The translations under genes and the position numbers were made by a program. From Vicia villosa (taxonomy: Eukaryota; Streptophyta; Magnoliopsida; Fabales; Fabaceae), in contig NC_081183.1 of NCBI RefSeq assembly GCF_029867415.1, positions 144,828,798 to 144,892,797 of the forward strand: a stretch of 64,000 nt of DNA. The letters run 5' to 3'. The notes under the pieces were generated by a model, which was given only the letters and a program-made list of their open reading frames with translations, was not told the DNA's origin and did no database searches. Below are positions 22,080 to 33,012 of this stretch, in pieces. How positions within the stretch are numbered: position 1 is the first letter of the stretch; each line of letters opens with the position of its first letter.

Positions 22080-23215
22080 CATTTTCCTACACTGTTTTCT
22101 GCTTTCGCAATCACCATTAACAATTTGCTCTCACCATCTTCTTGCCTTGAAAACTTTTCTTCATCTTCTTATGGGTAATTATTGTTGGCATGACATTTGC
22201 GAGTAAAGTGTCCAAGCTTTTGGCAGCTAAAACATTGGATGTTACTCTTGTCATTTCTCTACCTTTATCCTCTTCCTCTATTGTTGCCACCTTTGTAATT
22301 GCTTGATCCACCATTTTTGTTTATTCTTTCACCCTTTTGGAATGTTGAATTGTAATTTTAGGAGTCTCTCCCACCATTGTAGTGGTAGTTTCCTCCACCT
22401 CTACTCATGGACCACTTTCTTATCCTTTCAAATGCAACGAACTTGCAAAGCAACTTCAACATTTGCTTTGTCAACATTTCTCTCCTCCATTCTCTGCTCA
22501 TGAGCCTCAAAAGAACTTTGTAACTCTTCTTTTATCATAGTTGAAATATCATTGGACTCTTAAATTTCAACCAATGTGTTATTAAATCTTGACGTTAACG
22601 ATCTCAAGATTTTACCAACCAAATAGTGCTCGATGATTGTCTCTCTGCAAGCTTTCCCTTGATTCACCAGTCTTATGATTTTTGTAGTAAATTCACCAAT
22701 GGTTTCCTTCTTCTCCATTTGAATTAACTCTGACTGTCTCTTGTGAGTTTCTAACCTCAACACATTTGCCTTATCAGAGCCGTCTCAAGTTTTTGGAGGC
22801 CCTGTGTTGGTTAGTCATAATTTAACCATGACAAAAGAAATATAGGTTCTATTTAATCACAATTTAACCTGACAAATATTGTATGAGGCCCTATATAGCT
22901 ATAGTTTAGTCTTGGCAAATTTGAGGCCCTGTGCAGTAGCCCGCCCTCAAAGACGGCCCTGCTTATCAGCTCATGCACAACTTTTTTCCAAGATTTCCCA
23001 GGAATCCTTTGAGGATGTGGAGTCACCAGTGTACATTGACTGTTGAGATATAAAACTTTTAAATCTTTCGTCTTCTCTTCTTTGTGCGTAGTCTTTTGTT
23101 CAACTGGTGTACCTTCTTCAAATGGATTAATACCATTCTTGATCACTTATACAACATCTCGATAACCAAACAACACATCATCTGTTTGGACCATTTATCA
23201 TAATTCTTCATATCA
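22080..23215 (-). pseudogene. Ty1/copia gag (UBN2-type) with CCHC knuckle, interrupted
   Basis: Minus-strand blocks in order are KNYDKWSKQM (about 23210), IKNGINPFEEGTP, KTKDLKVLYLNSQC and KVVHEL. The hAT MITE comes next, then ETHKRQSELIQMEKKETIGEF, IIRLVNQGKACRETI, VGKILRSLTSRFNNTLVEI and SNDISTMIKEELQSSFEAHEQRMEER. Last is the zinc knuckle CFSCQKLGHFTRKC (22235-22192). These are the standard steps of the plant copia gag (UBN2/gag_pre). Stops and frame changes are scattered through it, for example a stop after the NTLVEI block and a frame change before the knuckle. Gag binds and packages the element RNA. No pol follows. Confidence 0.8.
22770..22969. mobile_element. hAT MITE (22778-22961) inside copia gag, TSD cttatcag
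   Basis: cttatcag flanks the insert at 22770-22777 and 22962-22969. The right end gacggccctg pairs with the left agccgtctc, and both ends carry ggaggccctg/gaggccctgtg words. The left terminus seems to have lost a few bases. The words match the ends of the larger hAT element at 19485-20357, so this may be a deletion derivative of that family. Confidence 0.75.
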
Positions 23216-23290
23216 AGAATTAGGAGATTTCCAGGGATACATTTATTGGAGATGGAAAGTATTTTAGCACACTAAGTGTTTGATCAAAGA

Positions 23291-23310
23291 ACCATGTTCT
23301 TAATGTCAAA
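23291..23310 (-). other. Copia relic decayed primer binding site
   Basis: Next to the right LTR the minus strand reads ttgacattaagaacatggtt. This aligns to the iMet primer site TGGTATCAGAGCCATGGTT with several substitutions. It supports the LTR boundary at 23311 and the minus orientation. Confidence 0.55.
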
Positions 23311-23634
23311 TGTTAGGTAAAAACCCTAATCACAAGAACAATGATGAATAATGGAAAGATCGAGAAAATGAGAGAATTAGGAAATAAATATGGTATATTG
23401 ATGGATTAAAATCTTTACAAGCATGTGTTATATCATTTATATAGGATCATACTAGTGACTAACTAATTTCTAGTTAGTAATCAATACGTAATTATCATTA
23501 ACCACATGTTGAACTATCAATAAATCGTCAATAATCAATTAGTGAACTATCAGTAAACACATGATGAACTATTAATTACCACTTATTGAACTATCAATAA
23601 CCACATCACCACTCGAATTACTATTTTCTCAACA
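23311..23634 (-). repeat. Copia relic 5' LTR
   Basis: This 324-bp LTR begins tgttaggtaaaa and ends ttttctcaaca. Its second half is built from near-repeats of gaactatcaataa/ccacat (23505-23610). Confidence 0.65.
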
Positions 23635-25049
23635 GAAATTTTAATGTATCTTTGTTCTCTATTTTAAATAAAATTATATTTAATCTCATTATGTATAATA
23701 TGTGAGATATTAGCTCTCACTCTTTAGTACTCTCTCCATTCTTATTTATAAACAAATTTTAACTATCCATTGAATAAATGATGTACCTAGTCTTTATATC
23801 GTCTAAATACAATAGTTATTCAATAAATTTAAAAAATTAAAATTTGCTTATTTTTAAAATTCTTCTTTAAAATTCAATTTTATAAACAGTTATTATGATG
23901 TATCATATTTGTTAATAATTATGTAAAATTAATTTAACATTTTAATATTTTTTATAAAATGAGATTATAAAAGAAAATATTAATATAATGACTAATATAT
24001 TAACCGTTTATTAAAAAATACACATTAATGAAAAAAATCCTAATTTAAATACTCTAAAATTATACTCCATCTGCCCCAAAATATATGAGAAAAAACAAAA
24101 AAACACATTTATTAAGAAAGGTAATAACATAATCATTTAACTTGTGGATTTAATAAAATAAAGTGTTTAGAAATATGTAAAAACAAATCTTATTAGTCGT
24201 TGATTATAGAAAAGATGAGAGAAAATATAAACCAAATGCAATTTGTATTTAATTTTATCTTAAAAATATGAAAGAAAAAAAAATTTCTTTATATTTTAGG
24301 ATAAGAAAAATATATTTTTTCTCTTATATTTTAGGACGGAAATTATCTTAAAACTTATGAAATTAGGAGATAAAAATCCCAAATTCAAAATTGAGATGAC
24401 TAAAATCAAATCAATTTAAAATATTTTAAAAGTAATTTAAATTTACTATAAATGAGTTTTGATGAGAAAAAGACAGTTTTGGGAGTATTATGACAAAAAC
24501 TAATATTCAACATTTAAATGAACTTTTCAAAATTAAAAAAAGTGTGAACACAATAACATTGAATTTCAAATGATGGATAAGATAAAAGAGCCACTTGGAA
24601 TGAAAATGAATGAAAGTTGACCAAACATTATTAGTACATGTTTATAATAACAATACATAATTATTATAATTAATAACTAATGACCCTACAATATTATTCT
24701 AAACCTCTTGCTATCAATCCACGTGGGATCAGCATATCCTTGAAATATAGATTTAATAATGATCACCGCCAAAAATATTCAAAAAGATGAAAAATATAAA
24801 TGGGATATGGAAAAAAGAAAGTGGGTGAAAAAGGGGAAAAGCATCCTACTATTTTTATTTTCCTTCATCTTTCTTTTGTTATTTTCACTTTTTATAAATC
24901 AATAAAAAGCCTTTTAGAGGGGACACTTTTCAAAGAGTCACAAGTATTACTCTTTTAGATTTCACTTGGACAAAAAATGGAGAGTCAATTTCATGTGGGT
25001 CAGTTCAAATGGTGATATGGGACTCTTATTCACCAATCCCAATTTAGGT
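23635..25049. other. AT-rich intergenic DNA with decayed Stowaway-like ends
   Basis: tactctctccattct near 23730 looks like a lone Stowaway end. Between 24063 and 24342 the sequence ctccatctgccccaaaatat...atattttaggacgga forms degenerate Stowaway-type inverted ends of about 25 bp. A CACGTG word lies near 24720. No gene. Confidence 0.4.
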
Positions 25050-25430
25050 GGTGTTTAGACTTGGCAAGTACTCCCTCTGTTCCAAAATAAGTGTCTTTTT
25101 AGCCCTAAAAAATTGTCCCAAAATAATAGTCTCTTTACTTTCCCAATGCAATATTAACTAACTTTTATCAACTTTACCCCTTATCTACACTCTTTTCAAG
25201 ACATGATAATATATAACACCCAATAGTAATTAAGGGTAATTTTGTAAAAATGTTATCTTTATTGACTCAATAATTACTTTTCTTAATCTGTGTGTAACAA
25301 CATTAAACGACATTTATTTTGGGACGGAGGGAGTAATTTTTTTGGGTCCATTATGACAAAGTGATATGTTTGGTGTTTAGTCTTGGCAAGTAATTTTTTT
25401 TGTCCATTATGAGAAAGTGATATGTTTTAC
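25050..25430. repeat. Tandem duplication whose first copy holds a Stowaway
   Basis: Copy 2 (about 25371-25430) reads tggtgtttagtcttggcaag, then TA, then attttttttgtccattatga. Copy 1 has the same sequence split at that TA. Its left half is 25050-25070 and its right half (atttttttgggtccattatg) begins at 25336. The uninterrupted copy shows the empty site right next to the filled one. Confidence 0.8.
25069..25335. mobile_element. Stowaway MITE (25071-25333), TA duplication
   Basis: The termini are ctccctctgttccaaaataa and its mirror ttattttgggacggagggag, flanked by TA on both sides (25069-25070, 25334-25335). Length is 263 bp. It is related to, but a different subfamily from, the copy at 7406. 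Confidence 0.9.
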
Positions 25431-26740
25431 CTACACTAGCAAGTAATTAGGTCATTTTAAATTAATAGTATTACTAAATATAATTTATTTATTTAATTTT
25501 TTTAATCAAATTCAATAAAAAAAATCCAGATTCAAAAACATCATATTTATTTGTATCAGAAGATTCATATTTTCAATTTCTTCTTCATCTTCAGTTTTTT
25601 CACTTTCTTTTTTTAAAAAGAGAAGTCATAGTAGAAAAACAACACCAACACATTCAACAACACCACATCATCACTTTTTTTTCTCATTGAAATTTGAGTT
25701 TTTCTATTTTCAACACACATGCATGCACTTTTTAATAGTTAAAATTTCTTTTTCCAATACACATGAATACACTTTTCACTTTTCAGTCTTTAAATTAAAG
25801 TTTTTTTTTCGATTACAAATTTGTAAAAACCTGTTTTTTATTTGAGTTAAAATTCGTTAAAATTCTCTTTTGTTCAATTATTCAAGATTTGAGATTTTGT
25901 GATGGTTATGTATTTTTTTTTCTAGATTTGTTGTTATATTTTGTTTTTGAGATTATTTTGTGGATTTAGGGCTTTTGTTGAGATTTCTTTAGAATTTTTT
26001 TCCCGATTTAATGATTCCAATAATTGATATGAGTTTGAAATTTGAATTTGGTAAATTTTTGTGTTTTTCAATGAAATTTAGATGAAAATGATGAAAGTGA
26101 ATGTTTTTGAAGATGAACAAGATGAGTGTTTGAAAATAAAGAAGATGAATAAGTTGAATATTTGAAGATGAAAAAGATGAATATGAAATAGAATTAATTA
26201 TTCAGATTATTAAAAAAAAATTAATATAAAAATTTTAATTAAAATTGAATAAAAATTTATTAACAGGTAATCAGTCATCTATCACAACCGTCTGAATTAA
26301 ATAATAATATATTAATGGCTAAAAATGCAACTTACCCTTGGTGGCCTAAAATCAACAGCCCAAGGCTAAATGCCACCCAGTTTATAACATTTATTTATCA
26401 CTGTTGCATGTTCTAGAGACATGTTTTCTTTTGTAGCAAAAACTTAATTCGTTTTGTGAAAAACACTAATTTAAGTGATGTAATCAGTTTACACGGGGGT
26501 GTAACCAGTTACATGCATGTGAAAATTACTTCTAAGCAGCAGAAAAGTACTTATGGAGTTGGCGTAATCGATTATGCATTCGCAGTAACTGATTACACCT
26601 TATGGCATTTTTAAGTTTTGTATCAATTGTAACTGGTTACAGGTTTGTGTTAAGTTAACTAATTTTTTGGGTATGAGTATTAAAAAAAGCAAAAAATAAA
26701 TACAAAAAAGAACGAAAAACAAAAAGAAAGGAAAGAACAT
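25431..26740. other. AT-rich intergenic DNA; LTR-like block with gtaaccagttac words
   Basis: 25431-26310 shows nothing beyond low-complexity gaagatgaa repeats (26085-26190). From 26470 to 26650 there are repeated dyads: gtaatcagtttac, gtaaccagttac, gtaatcgattatg, gtaactgattacacc, gtaactggttacagg. These are like the ones found in legume LTRs. No boundaries were identified. Confidence 0.35.
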
Positions 26741-27761
26741 CGCTCGACGCTCATTGAGTCACCACCACCACCTGCTGCGACTGCTCTGCCACTACTCGTC
26801 TCCTCTATCTATCGCGGCCGCGTCTCAGTAAATCACCACCACATGCGGTCGCGCCTCCAACCGTTCTCTCTGTTTTCATGGTATGTGTTTCTCTCGTCGC
26901 AGGTTTTTCGTCTTCGACTTCGTCCATTATGGACTTCGATTTGGATTGCTTTGCTCTGATTTTGATTCTTTCTTTGCCCTGATTTCGATTTGTATCGTTC
27001 ATTCTTGATTTCGATTTTGGTTTGAATTTGCAGTTCCAATTAAATTTTCTCTAACTTGTAGGAATTTCGATTCCAATTTTGATTTCACTAACAATTAACA
27101 ATAATAGTAATAGAAATATATAAACATGTAGAGAAATCAGACTTATTGAAACAAATATAACCAGACTGATTTGTTGTATTTGCATAGAATATATAAACAT
27201 GTAGAGAAATCTATTGTTTGATATCGCTATTGTTTGATATATTGGTTTGCTTAATATAAAGTAACCATAATATATAAACACGTAGCTTGTTGTAAACTGT
27301 AAAGTAATAGTTTGATAAAAATAAGTAATTTGATATCACTATTTTGATTTGGAGTCTTTTATTTAGTGTACCTTTGTTAGTGGAGTATTGACATGGTTCC
27401 AGATTATAGGATAGAATATTATATGAAATAGTTAATAAAACTATTTTATGTCTCTTTTTTTCTCTAGTCAAAATCATAGTTCTTACATCTTAAAAAGCTC
27501 ATAACTTATTACAAACTAGTAAATTATTTCAAGTCTCTATATCACTAATGCATTACTTGTTTGAAAATGCATAGTTAACCAAAATAACAGTTCAAGATCA
27601 TATGAGTTATTTCTCAATTTGAAGTGCTTTCAACTATAAACAATAGATATACTTGAGTTATTCATAAAGAGTATATTCATATCCATTGGCAAACAAATTG
27701 ATTGTTAGTTAATTTTGACTTAAGATCATTTAATTTTGTTGCTTCATTTTGAATTTCAGAG
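26741..27761 (+). other. Probable 5' leader and intron of the hAT-like pseudogene
   Basis: A GC-richer stretch (26745-26890, ccaccaccacctgctgcgac) and then a T-rich, intron-like stretch end in tttgaatttcag, a good splice acceptor, two bases before the ATG at 27762. This looks like an untranslated first exon plus a leader intron. The frames on the minus strand here have no known similarity. Confidence 0.35.
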
Positions 27762-28021
27762 ATGAGGAGATTTTTTGTTGAATCATAATCAGAACCAGAA
27801 CCACTGCCTAATGGGGTTAATGAGTTTAACCCAAATGAGATTATGCGTGATCCAGGTAGTAGGAAACAAATTTATGAGTATGCTCTAGATATTCAAGACC
27901 GAATGAGGAGGACATATATATTGAAGGGTCCAATGCAACCAGATTTTCCAAGCTTTCCTCGTTCTTGATTTGGAAGTGTTAAAAGAGCATTTAGTAAATC
28001 ATGGTATAAGAATTATACATG
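27762..28021 (+). pseudogene. hAT-transposase-like protein, N-terminal part
   Basis: ATG at 27762 gives MRRFFVES, a TAA (27786-27788), then SEPEPLPNGVNEFNPNEIMR, DPGSRKQIYEYALDIQDRMR, RTYILKGPMQPDFPSFPRS, a TGA, and FGSVKRAFSKSWYKNYT. It matches the start of the large plant family annotated as TTF-type zinc finger/hAT dimerisation (ZMYM1-like) proteins, a hAT-derived group. The frame stops at the Ogre LTR and resumes in frame at 46766 when the 5-bp duplication is counted once. The two nonsense codons show decay in addition to the insertion. Confidence 0.7.
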
Positions 28022-28116
28022 TGTCATACCCCAAAATTTGTCCATCATATTCAAAGATATTTTGACTCACCTGACTCTCAATTGCTCAAGACAATATATG
28101 AACTGAGCACACTTAC

Positions 28117-30164
28117 TGTAACGCCCGTTTTTAGTTTGCGTCTTTTATTTAATTATGTCGTGCTATGATATGTGTTTTGTTTTACTAAATTATGTGTTAA
28201 TTGAGTGCTTGTGCGATATTGGCGCTATTTGTGGGGTTTTTTCGTAAATAATATAAGTTAATAAGTTAGGAGAGTTATTGGGCTTAAGGTAGCATTAGTA
28301 AGTATAGGGTGTGATTTAAGGCCCATTAGTAATGAGAAAGATAGTAAGTTAAACAAAACAAGGGTTTTAGGGGTTTTAGACTTAGAAGCTCATTTTGACA
28401 AAGTTGTGAAAGAAGAGAAGAGTAGAGTGAAGAGAAAGAGGGGAATCTCAATATTGAAGCTAGAGTTGTCTTCAATCCAAACCTAAGGTAAGGGTGGGAT
28501 TTTTTCATGCTAAAGGGATGTATGATGATGTTTTGGGTGGAATTTGATTGTATGTTTGTATTCATGGAAGTTGTGTGTAGAGATGTTAGGGTTTATGAAC
28601 AAATGTATGAATTTATGATTTGAAATGTGTTTTAATTGATGTTTGATGATGTTATGATGTTAGAAGATCCATAATATGTGTTATATTTGTGTTTATAACA
28701 TGTATTCTATTGTTGTTCGTGATGGTTGGTGTTTTCCAACTTGATTGGGTTAAGTTTAGGGGATTTGGGATGGGATTCGTATGTTGTTTTCTGTGTTTGG
28801 GATTTTCTGAAAATCGCCAGTTCACGCCGCGAACTTTGTTGGCGCCACGAACTGCTTGGCAGAAACTCAGGAAAATTGGATTCGTTCAGTTCGCGCCGCG
28901 AACTTTTTTGGCCTCGTGAACTGCTTGGCAGAAACTTAGGAATATTTGATTCACTCAGTTCGCGCCGCGAACATTGTTGGCGCCGTGAACCCTGTTTTGC
29001 AGAACTTTTTCTAAACTTTGAAATGATGTAACTTTTGAACCGTAACTCCTTTTTAAGTGCCGTTTGGACCTACGTGAAGCCCTAATTGATGTCTTTCTAT
29101 TGAATATGCTTAGTATAACTTTGAAAACTCTTGGAATCTTTCTTGAATTGGATTTTGTTGACATTGGATATCCGGAATTAATTATGTCGTTTAAGTTGAT
29201 CATGTCGTTTACGTAGATTATGTTGTTCGAGTCGATTATGTCGTTAAGTATGATTGTGAATGTGCATCATTGAGTCACATTCATTGCATTATTTGAGACG
29301 GCCCTAGTGGCAAATGTTTGAGACGGCCCTTGTGGCGGATGTTTGAGACGGCCCAATGACAATTGTTTGAGACGGAAGTTTTACTCCAATGGTACCACAT
29401 GCATTTGCATTGTTCGAGTTGCATAAGTAAAGTCGTATGATGAGTCGTATTTGAATATTTGTATGTGCATAACATGAATGTTATCTTGTGTCAATTTGAT
29501 GGTTGTTTCGTTGAGCATATGTGATAATCGACTAGGTATGCCTTAATTGAGATTGATATTATTGTTGTCGGTAAGATGTTGAATGATGTGAATAGTAGTA
29601 AGTGATATATGTTGAGAAGTGGTGACCGATGTATGATTATTTCTCCGCTTTGAATATTATCATACACTTCTTTATAATGAATGATATCTCACCCCTTCTG
29701 TTTGAATGTTACCCTCCGTTGGTAACATGCAGGTAATGACGCGGAGTAGTCGTGTACCTATAGCTCGAGTCGGTGTGTGTCGATGCTTTGATACGTAGCA
29801 CTCGGGGAACGTTGGATTACTTGTTTACGCTTTATTTCTTGTGTTTATCCTTGTTAAACTTTGTCCTTATGTTATGCTGAGACTTGTTAGATGTATCGTG
29901 TCGTGTTTGGCCGTGATATTATGAGTTGTATTGTTGTTGACATATGACTTTCCGATGCGATGCAAGTACTTGATTGGCTGACAATGATTAATGATTTCAA
30001 TATTGTTCTCCTACATATGTGTTATGTATCTAAGTAACTGAGCATGATATATGTATGTGATTTTGTTGTTTAAAATGTGACGCTCCGAATCGTTATGTTC
30101 TATTCGCTTGAAATTTTGTACTCTGATATTCCTGTTGATTGAGGGGTAGATTTGGGGTGTTACA
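28117..30164 (+). repeat. Element B 5' LTR
   Basis: This 2048-bp LTR contains a GC-rich palindrome cluster (28818-28995, words like agttcgcgccgcgaac). It has an 18-bp tandem repeat of four units (29181-29250, attatgtcgtttaag) and a four-unit array of tgtttgagacggccc (29290-29375). It ends ggggtgttaca. The 18-bp length surplus over the 3' LTR lies in the GC-rich cluster. Confidence 0.9.
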
Positions 30165-30168
30165 TTAG

Positions 30169-30180
30169 TGGTATCAGAGC
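30169..30180 (+). other. Element B primer binding site (tRNA-iMet)
   Basis: TGGTATCAGAGC starts 4 nt after the 5' LTR, the same offset as in element A. Confidence 0.9.
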
Positions 30181-30280
30181 AGGTCGGTCTTGTCCGGCCA
30201 TGTGTCGTGTCGTAGTGTAGTCTAACAAGTGTATATTGTTGTTTGTGCTGATTGCTTTTGTGTTGTAGTGAAGACTTGTG

Positions 30281-30916
30281 ATGGCTGGGAGGAATGATGC
30301 TGCGATAGCTGCTGCTTTGGAAGCAATGGCTCAAGCTTTGGAGAACCAACCGAATGGTGGAGAGAGTGCTGCTTCTCGGAGTTTGGCTACCTTCCAAAGA
30401 GAGAACCCTCCTGTGTTTAAGGGAACTTATGATCCTGATGGCGCATTGACATGGCTTAAGGAGATTGAGAGGATTTTCCGTGTCATGGACTGCACTCCTG
30501 AACAGAAGGTTCGGTATGGGACTCATATGCTAGCAGTTGAGGCAGATGATTGGTGGCTAGAGACCTGTAGGAGATTGGAAGCGAGTGGTGAGGAGATCTC
30601 TTGGATTGTGTTTCGCATGGAGTTCTTAAGGAAGTACTTTCTTGAAGATGTCCGTGGCAAGAAGGAAATTGAATTCCTTGAGCTAAGTCAAGGGAACAAA
30701 TCTGTTGTGGAGTATGCTGCTAAGTTTGGTGAGTTGGCAAAGTTTTACCAACACTATGATGGGCCGAATGGTGAGTTTTCCAAGTGCATAAAGTTTGAGA
30801 AAGGGTTGCGTCCAGAGATTAAGAAGCAATTAGTTACCAGAAGATTCGTATCTTTGCTGATTTGGTTGATTGTTGTCGGATCTATGAAGAGGACAACAAT
30901 GCTCATTATCGTGTGA
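30281..30916 (+). pseudogene. Element B gag, frameshifted
   Basis: ATG at 30281 (MAGRNDAAIAAALEAMAQAL) opens the Retrotrans_gag domain with DGALTWLKEIERIFRV, YGTHMLAVEADDWW and FLEDVRGKKEIEFLEL. It aligns well with element A gag, including the region where A has its nonsense codon. At about 30835 one base is missing, so the frame leaves the family sequence (the last 25 or so residues are out of frame). The family frame continues in the overlapping frame that covers 30862-31560. Confidence 0.85.
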
Positions 30917-31560
30917 TAACTGAGAAGAGGGGAAAGGGTTATCAAGGTCGTGGTAAGCCTTATGAAGCTTCGAGTGGAAAGGGCAAGAAGAAAGCGGTTG
31001 GGGGTAAGAGAACTAGTGGGGGAGATGCTCCTGCTAGTATTGTGTGCTTCAAGTGTGGCAAGGTTGGTCACAAGAGCACGTCGTGTAACGTTGATGCTAG
31101 AAGATGCTACTGTTGTAGGAAGTTTGGTCATGCATCGTCTAATTGTACGCATAAGGATATGCTGTGTTTCAACTATAGTGAAGAAGGCCATATTGGAAGC
31201 AAGTGTCAGAAGCCCAAGAAGGAACAATCTAGTGGGAAGGTGATCGCCCTGTCGGGAACTCAGATCACTAGTGAGGATTCACTCATCAGAGGTACATGTT
31301 TTATTAATATAATTCCTTTGATTACTATTATTGATACCGGTGCTACGCATTGCTTTATATCTGCTGATTGTGTTGTTAGATTGGGTCTGGTGTTATCTGC
31401 TATGAACGGAGAAATGGTTGTCGATACTCCGACTAAGGGATCAGTGACTACTTCTCTTGTGTGTCTTAAGTGTCCCGTGTCAATTTTCGACAGAGACTTT
31501 CTTGTTGATTTTGTTTGCTTGCCGTTGAGAGGTTTGGATGTGATTTTGGGGATGAACTGG
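30840..31560 (+). pseudogene. Element B zinc knuckles and protease, cut by element C
   Basis: The frame continues gag after the shift: ADLVDCCRIYEEDNN, a basic linker, then the knuckles CFKCGKVGHKSTSC, CYCCRKFGHASSNC and CFNYSEEGHIGSKC. The third has Tyr in place of its second Cys. The protease follows with IDTGATHCFISADC and the flap-like [14 protein letters not shown]. Element C enters directly after that Trp codon. The family sequence resumes at 38533 after the second copy of the 5-bp duplication. Confidence 0.85.
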
Positions 31561-33012
31561 TGATCAGAAAAATAGCAAGTGTACTATTTTCACCGATGTA
31601 GTTATAATGGGTTTTACCCCAAGTATCGATCTCGAGGATTGCGTAGGAAATATAAGTTATTATAATGAGTCAATTAAACAAAAGAGCATAGGGGTGCTTT
31701 TGCTTATCAATGAAATAAGTTGAAATAATATAAGTAAGCTGAAATTAAAATTGAACTTTTTATAAAATGAGAATAATGCCAAGGTAAGGTGTGTGATTTG
31801 CTTTATAACTCCTCTGGATTAAGATCTCTTTAACAACTTCATAGAATTCAATTATTTATTCTTAAGGATGTTTTCCTAAGTCCTTAGTGAAAACCTTTTG
31901 GTTTATAATCCTATTACCTAAGTCCTTAGAGACATAGGAGAAAACCAAAGCTGAGATTAATCAAGAATTTCTAAATAACCTTACGGTATACCTAGTCCTA
32001 GGTGATAACTATAAGGTTCAATTGTATACAAACCATAACAATCATAGTCCTACAAATTGTTAACCACAAAACAATCTTTATTGATCCAATAAAGACAACA
32101 TTAAAAACATTATACAATCGAATTAAATAATACGAACATTTGATTAACGAAATACGGAATCCAGAGTAATTACAAATCAAATCAGGGACACCCCCTAGCA
32201 TTGGGGGGTTTAGCCTCTCATAATATTCAAGAAACACAAAGTAAAGAATTTAGACATTACAAAGATAATTGGGAACTTTGATCTTCAATGGTGTCCACCG
32301 TTGAATCTCTCCGTCTCCGAAATCCTTGATGAAGCTATCTTCTCCTCTTTCTAGAGTTCTATCGTACGATGCAAAAAGTGCCTCTCCTCTTGTCTCAAAA
32401 TCACTTTTAATCTGTTCTAGGTTTTTAGGTCCAAGACAGAACACCCAAAATGCCCCTGGTGCTTTAAAAATAACAAAATAGAAAAATTCAGAATTTTTGT
32501 CCGCACCAGCTGACACGGCCGTGTCACTTGACACGGGCTGACCGTGTCAGCTTCTGCCACTTTTGAGGAGAATCTTCCAGCAGGTTGGACACGGCCGTGT
32601 CACTTGACACGGGCTGCCCGTGTCAGCCCCTGCCTTCACAATTTGGCTTTGACTTCAACATCAAAGTTATAGCCCTTTTCGTTAGCGAAATTTTGCCACC
32701 GGAACCGCGTCATTCCGAGTTACGAAGCTCTAGTTATGATCAAAATACTACACGCATGTCACGATTTTCAGCTTCTTTTACACCAACACTTGTGAAATTT
32801 CCATCTGATCCAGAATTAACCTACAACCACCAAGTAGAGAGATCAAAAGCATCTAAAAATACCTGATAAAGGGCACAAAAACATAATGCAAGCAATTAAC
32901 TAATATTAAAGGAATCCATGAAAAACTCTTGAAAACAACCACAAAGTGTTACCAAGTTTGACGATCTTATGCCGAATTTATGACGAAACTAAGTAGAAAT
33001 GGTGATCGATCA
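31561..33012 (-). repeat. Element C 3' LTR
   Basis: This is the left copy, 1452 bp. It holds a duplicated dyad-rich unit (32511-32560 and 32586-32632) with gacacggccgtgtc and tgacacgggct..ccgtgtca. The direct words ttcctaagtccttag and attacctaagtccttag (31870-31930) repeat as well. Confidence 0.85.

Larger units (their letters stand above)
21672..23634 (-). mobile_element. Internally deleted Ty1/copia relic (LTR-gag-LTR)
   Basis: Two related LTRs, starting tgttgggtaaaatcccc (21672) and tgttaggtaaaaaccct (23311), enclose about 1.4 kb that encodes only gag on the minus strand. A decayed tRNA-iMet primer site lies next to the right LTR. Protease, integrase and RT are gone. The right LTR ends ctcaaca at 23634. 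No clean target duplication was seen (aaaaa against gaaat). The gag was later hit by a 184-bp hAT MITE. Confidence 0.75.

Noticed and set aside
28689..29031. Plus-strand frames in the GC-rich part of the B 5' LTR
   Set aside because: Interrupted or altered in the 3' LTR, and they consist of the repeated ttcgcgccgcgaac words.
30011..31227. Minus-strand frames opposite element B gag
   Set aside because: Shadows of the coding strand.
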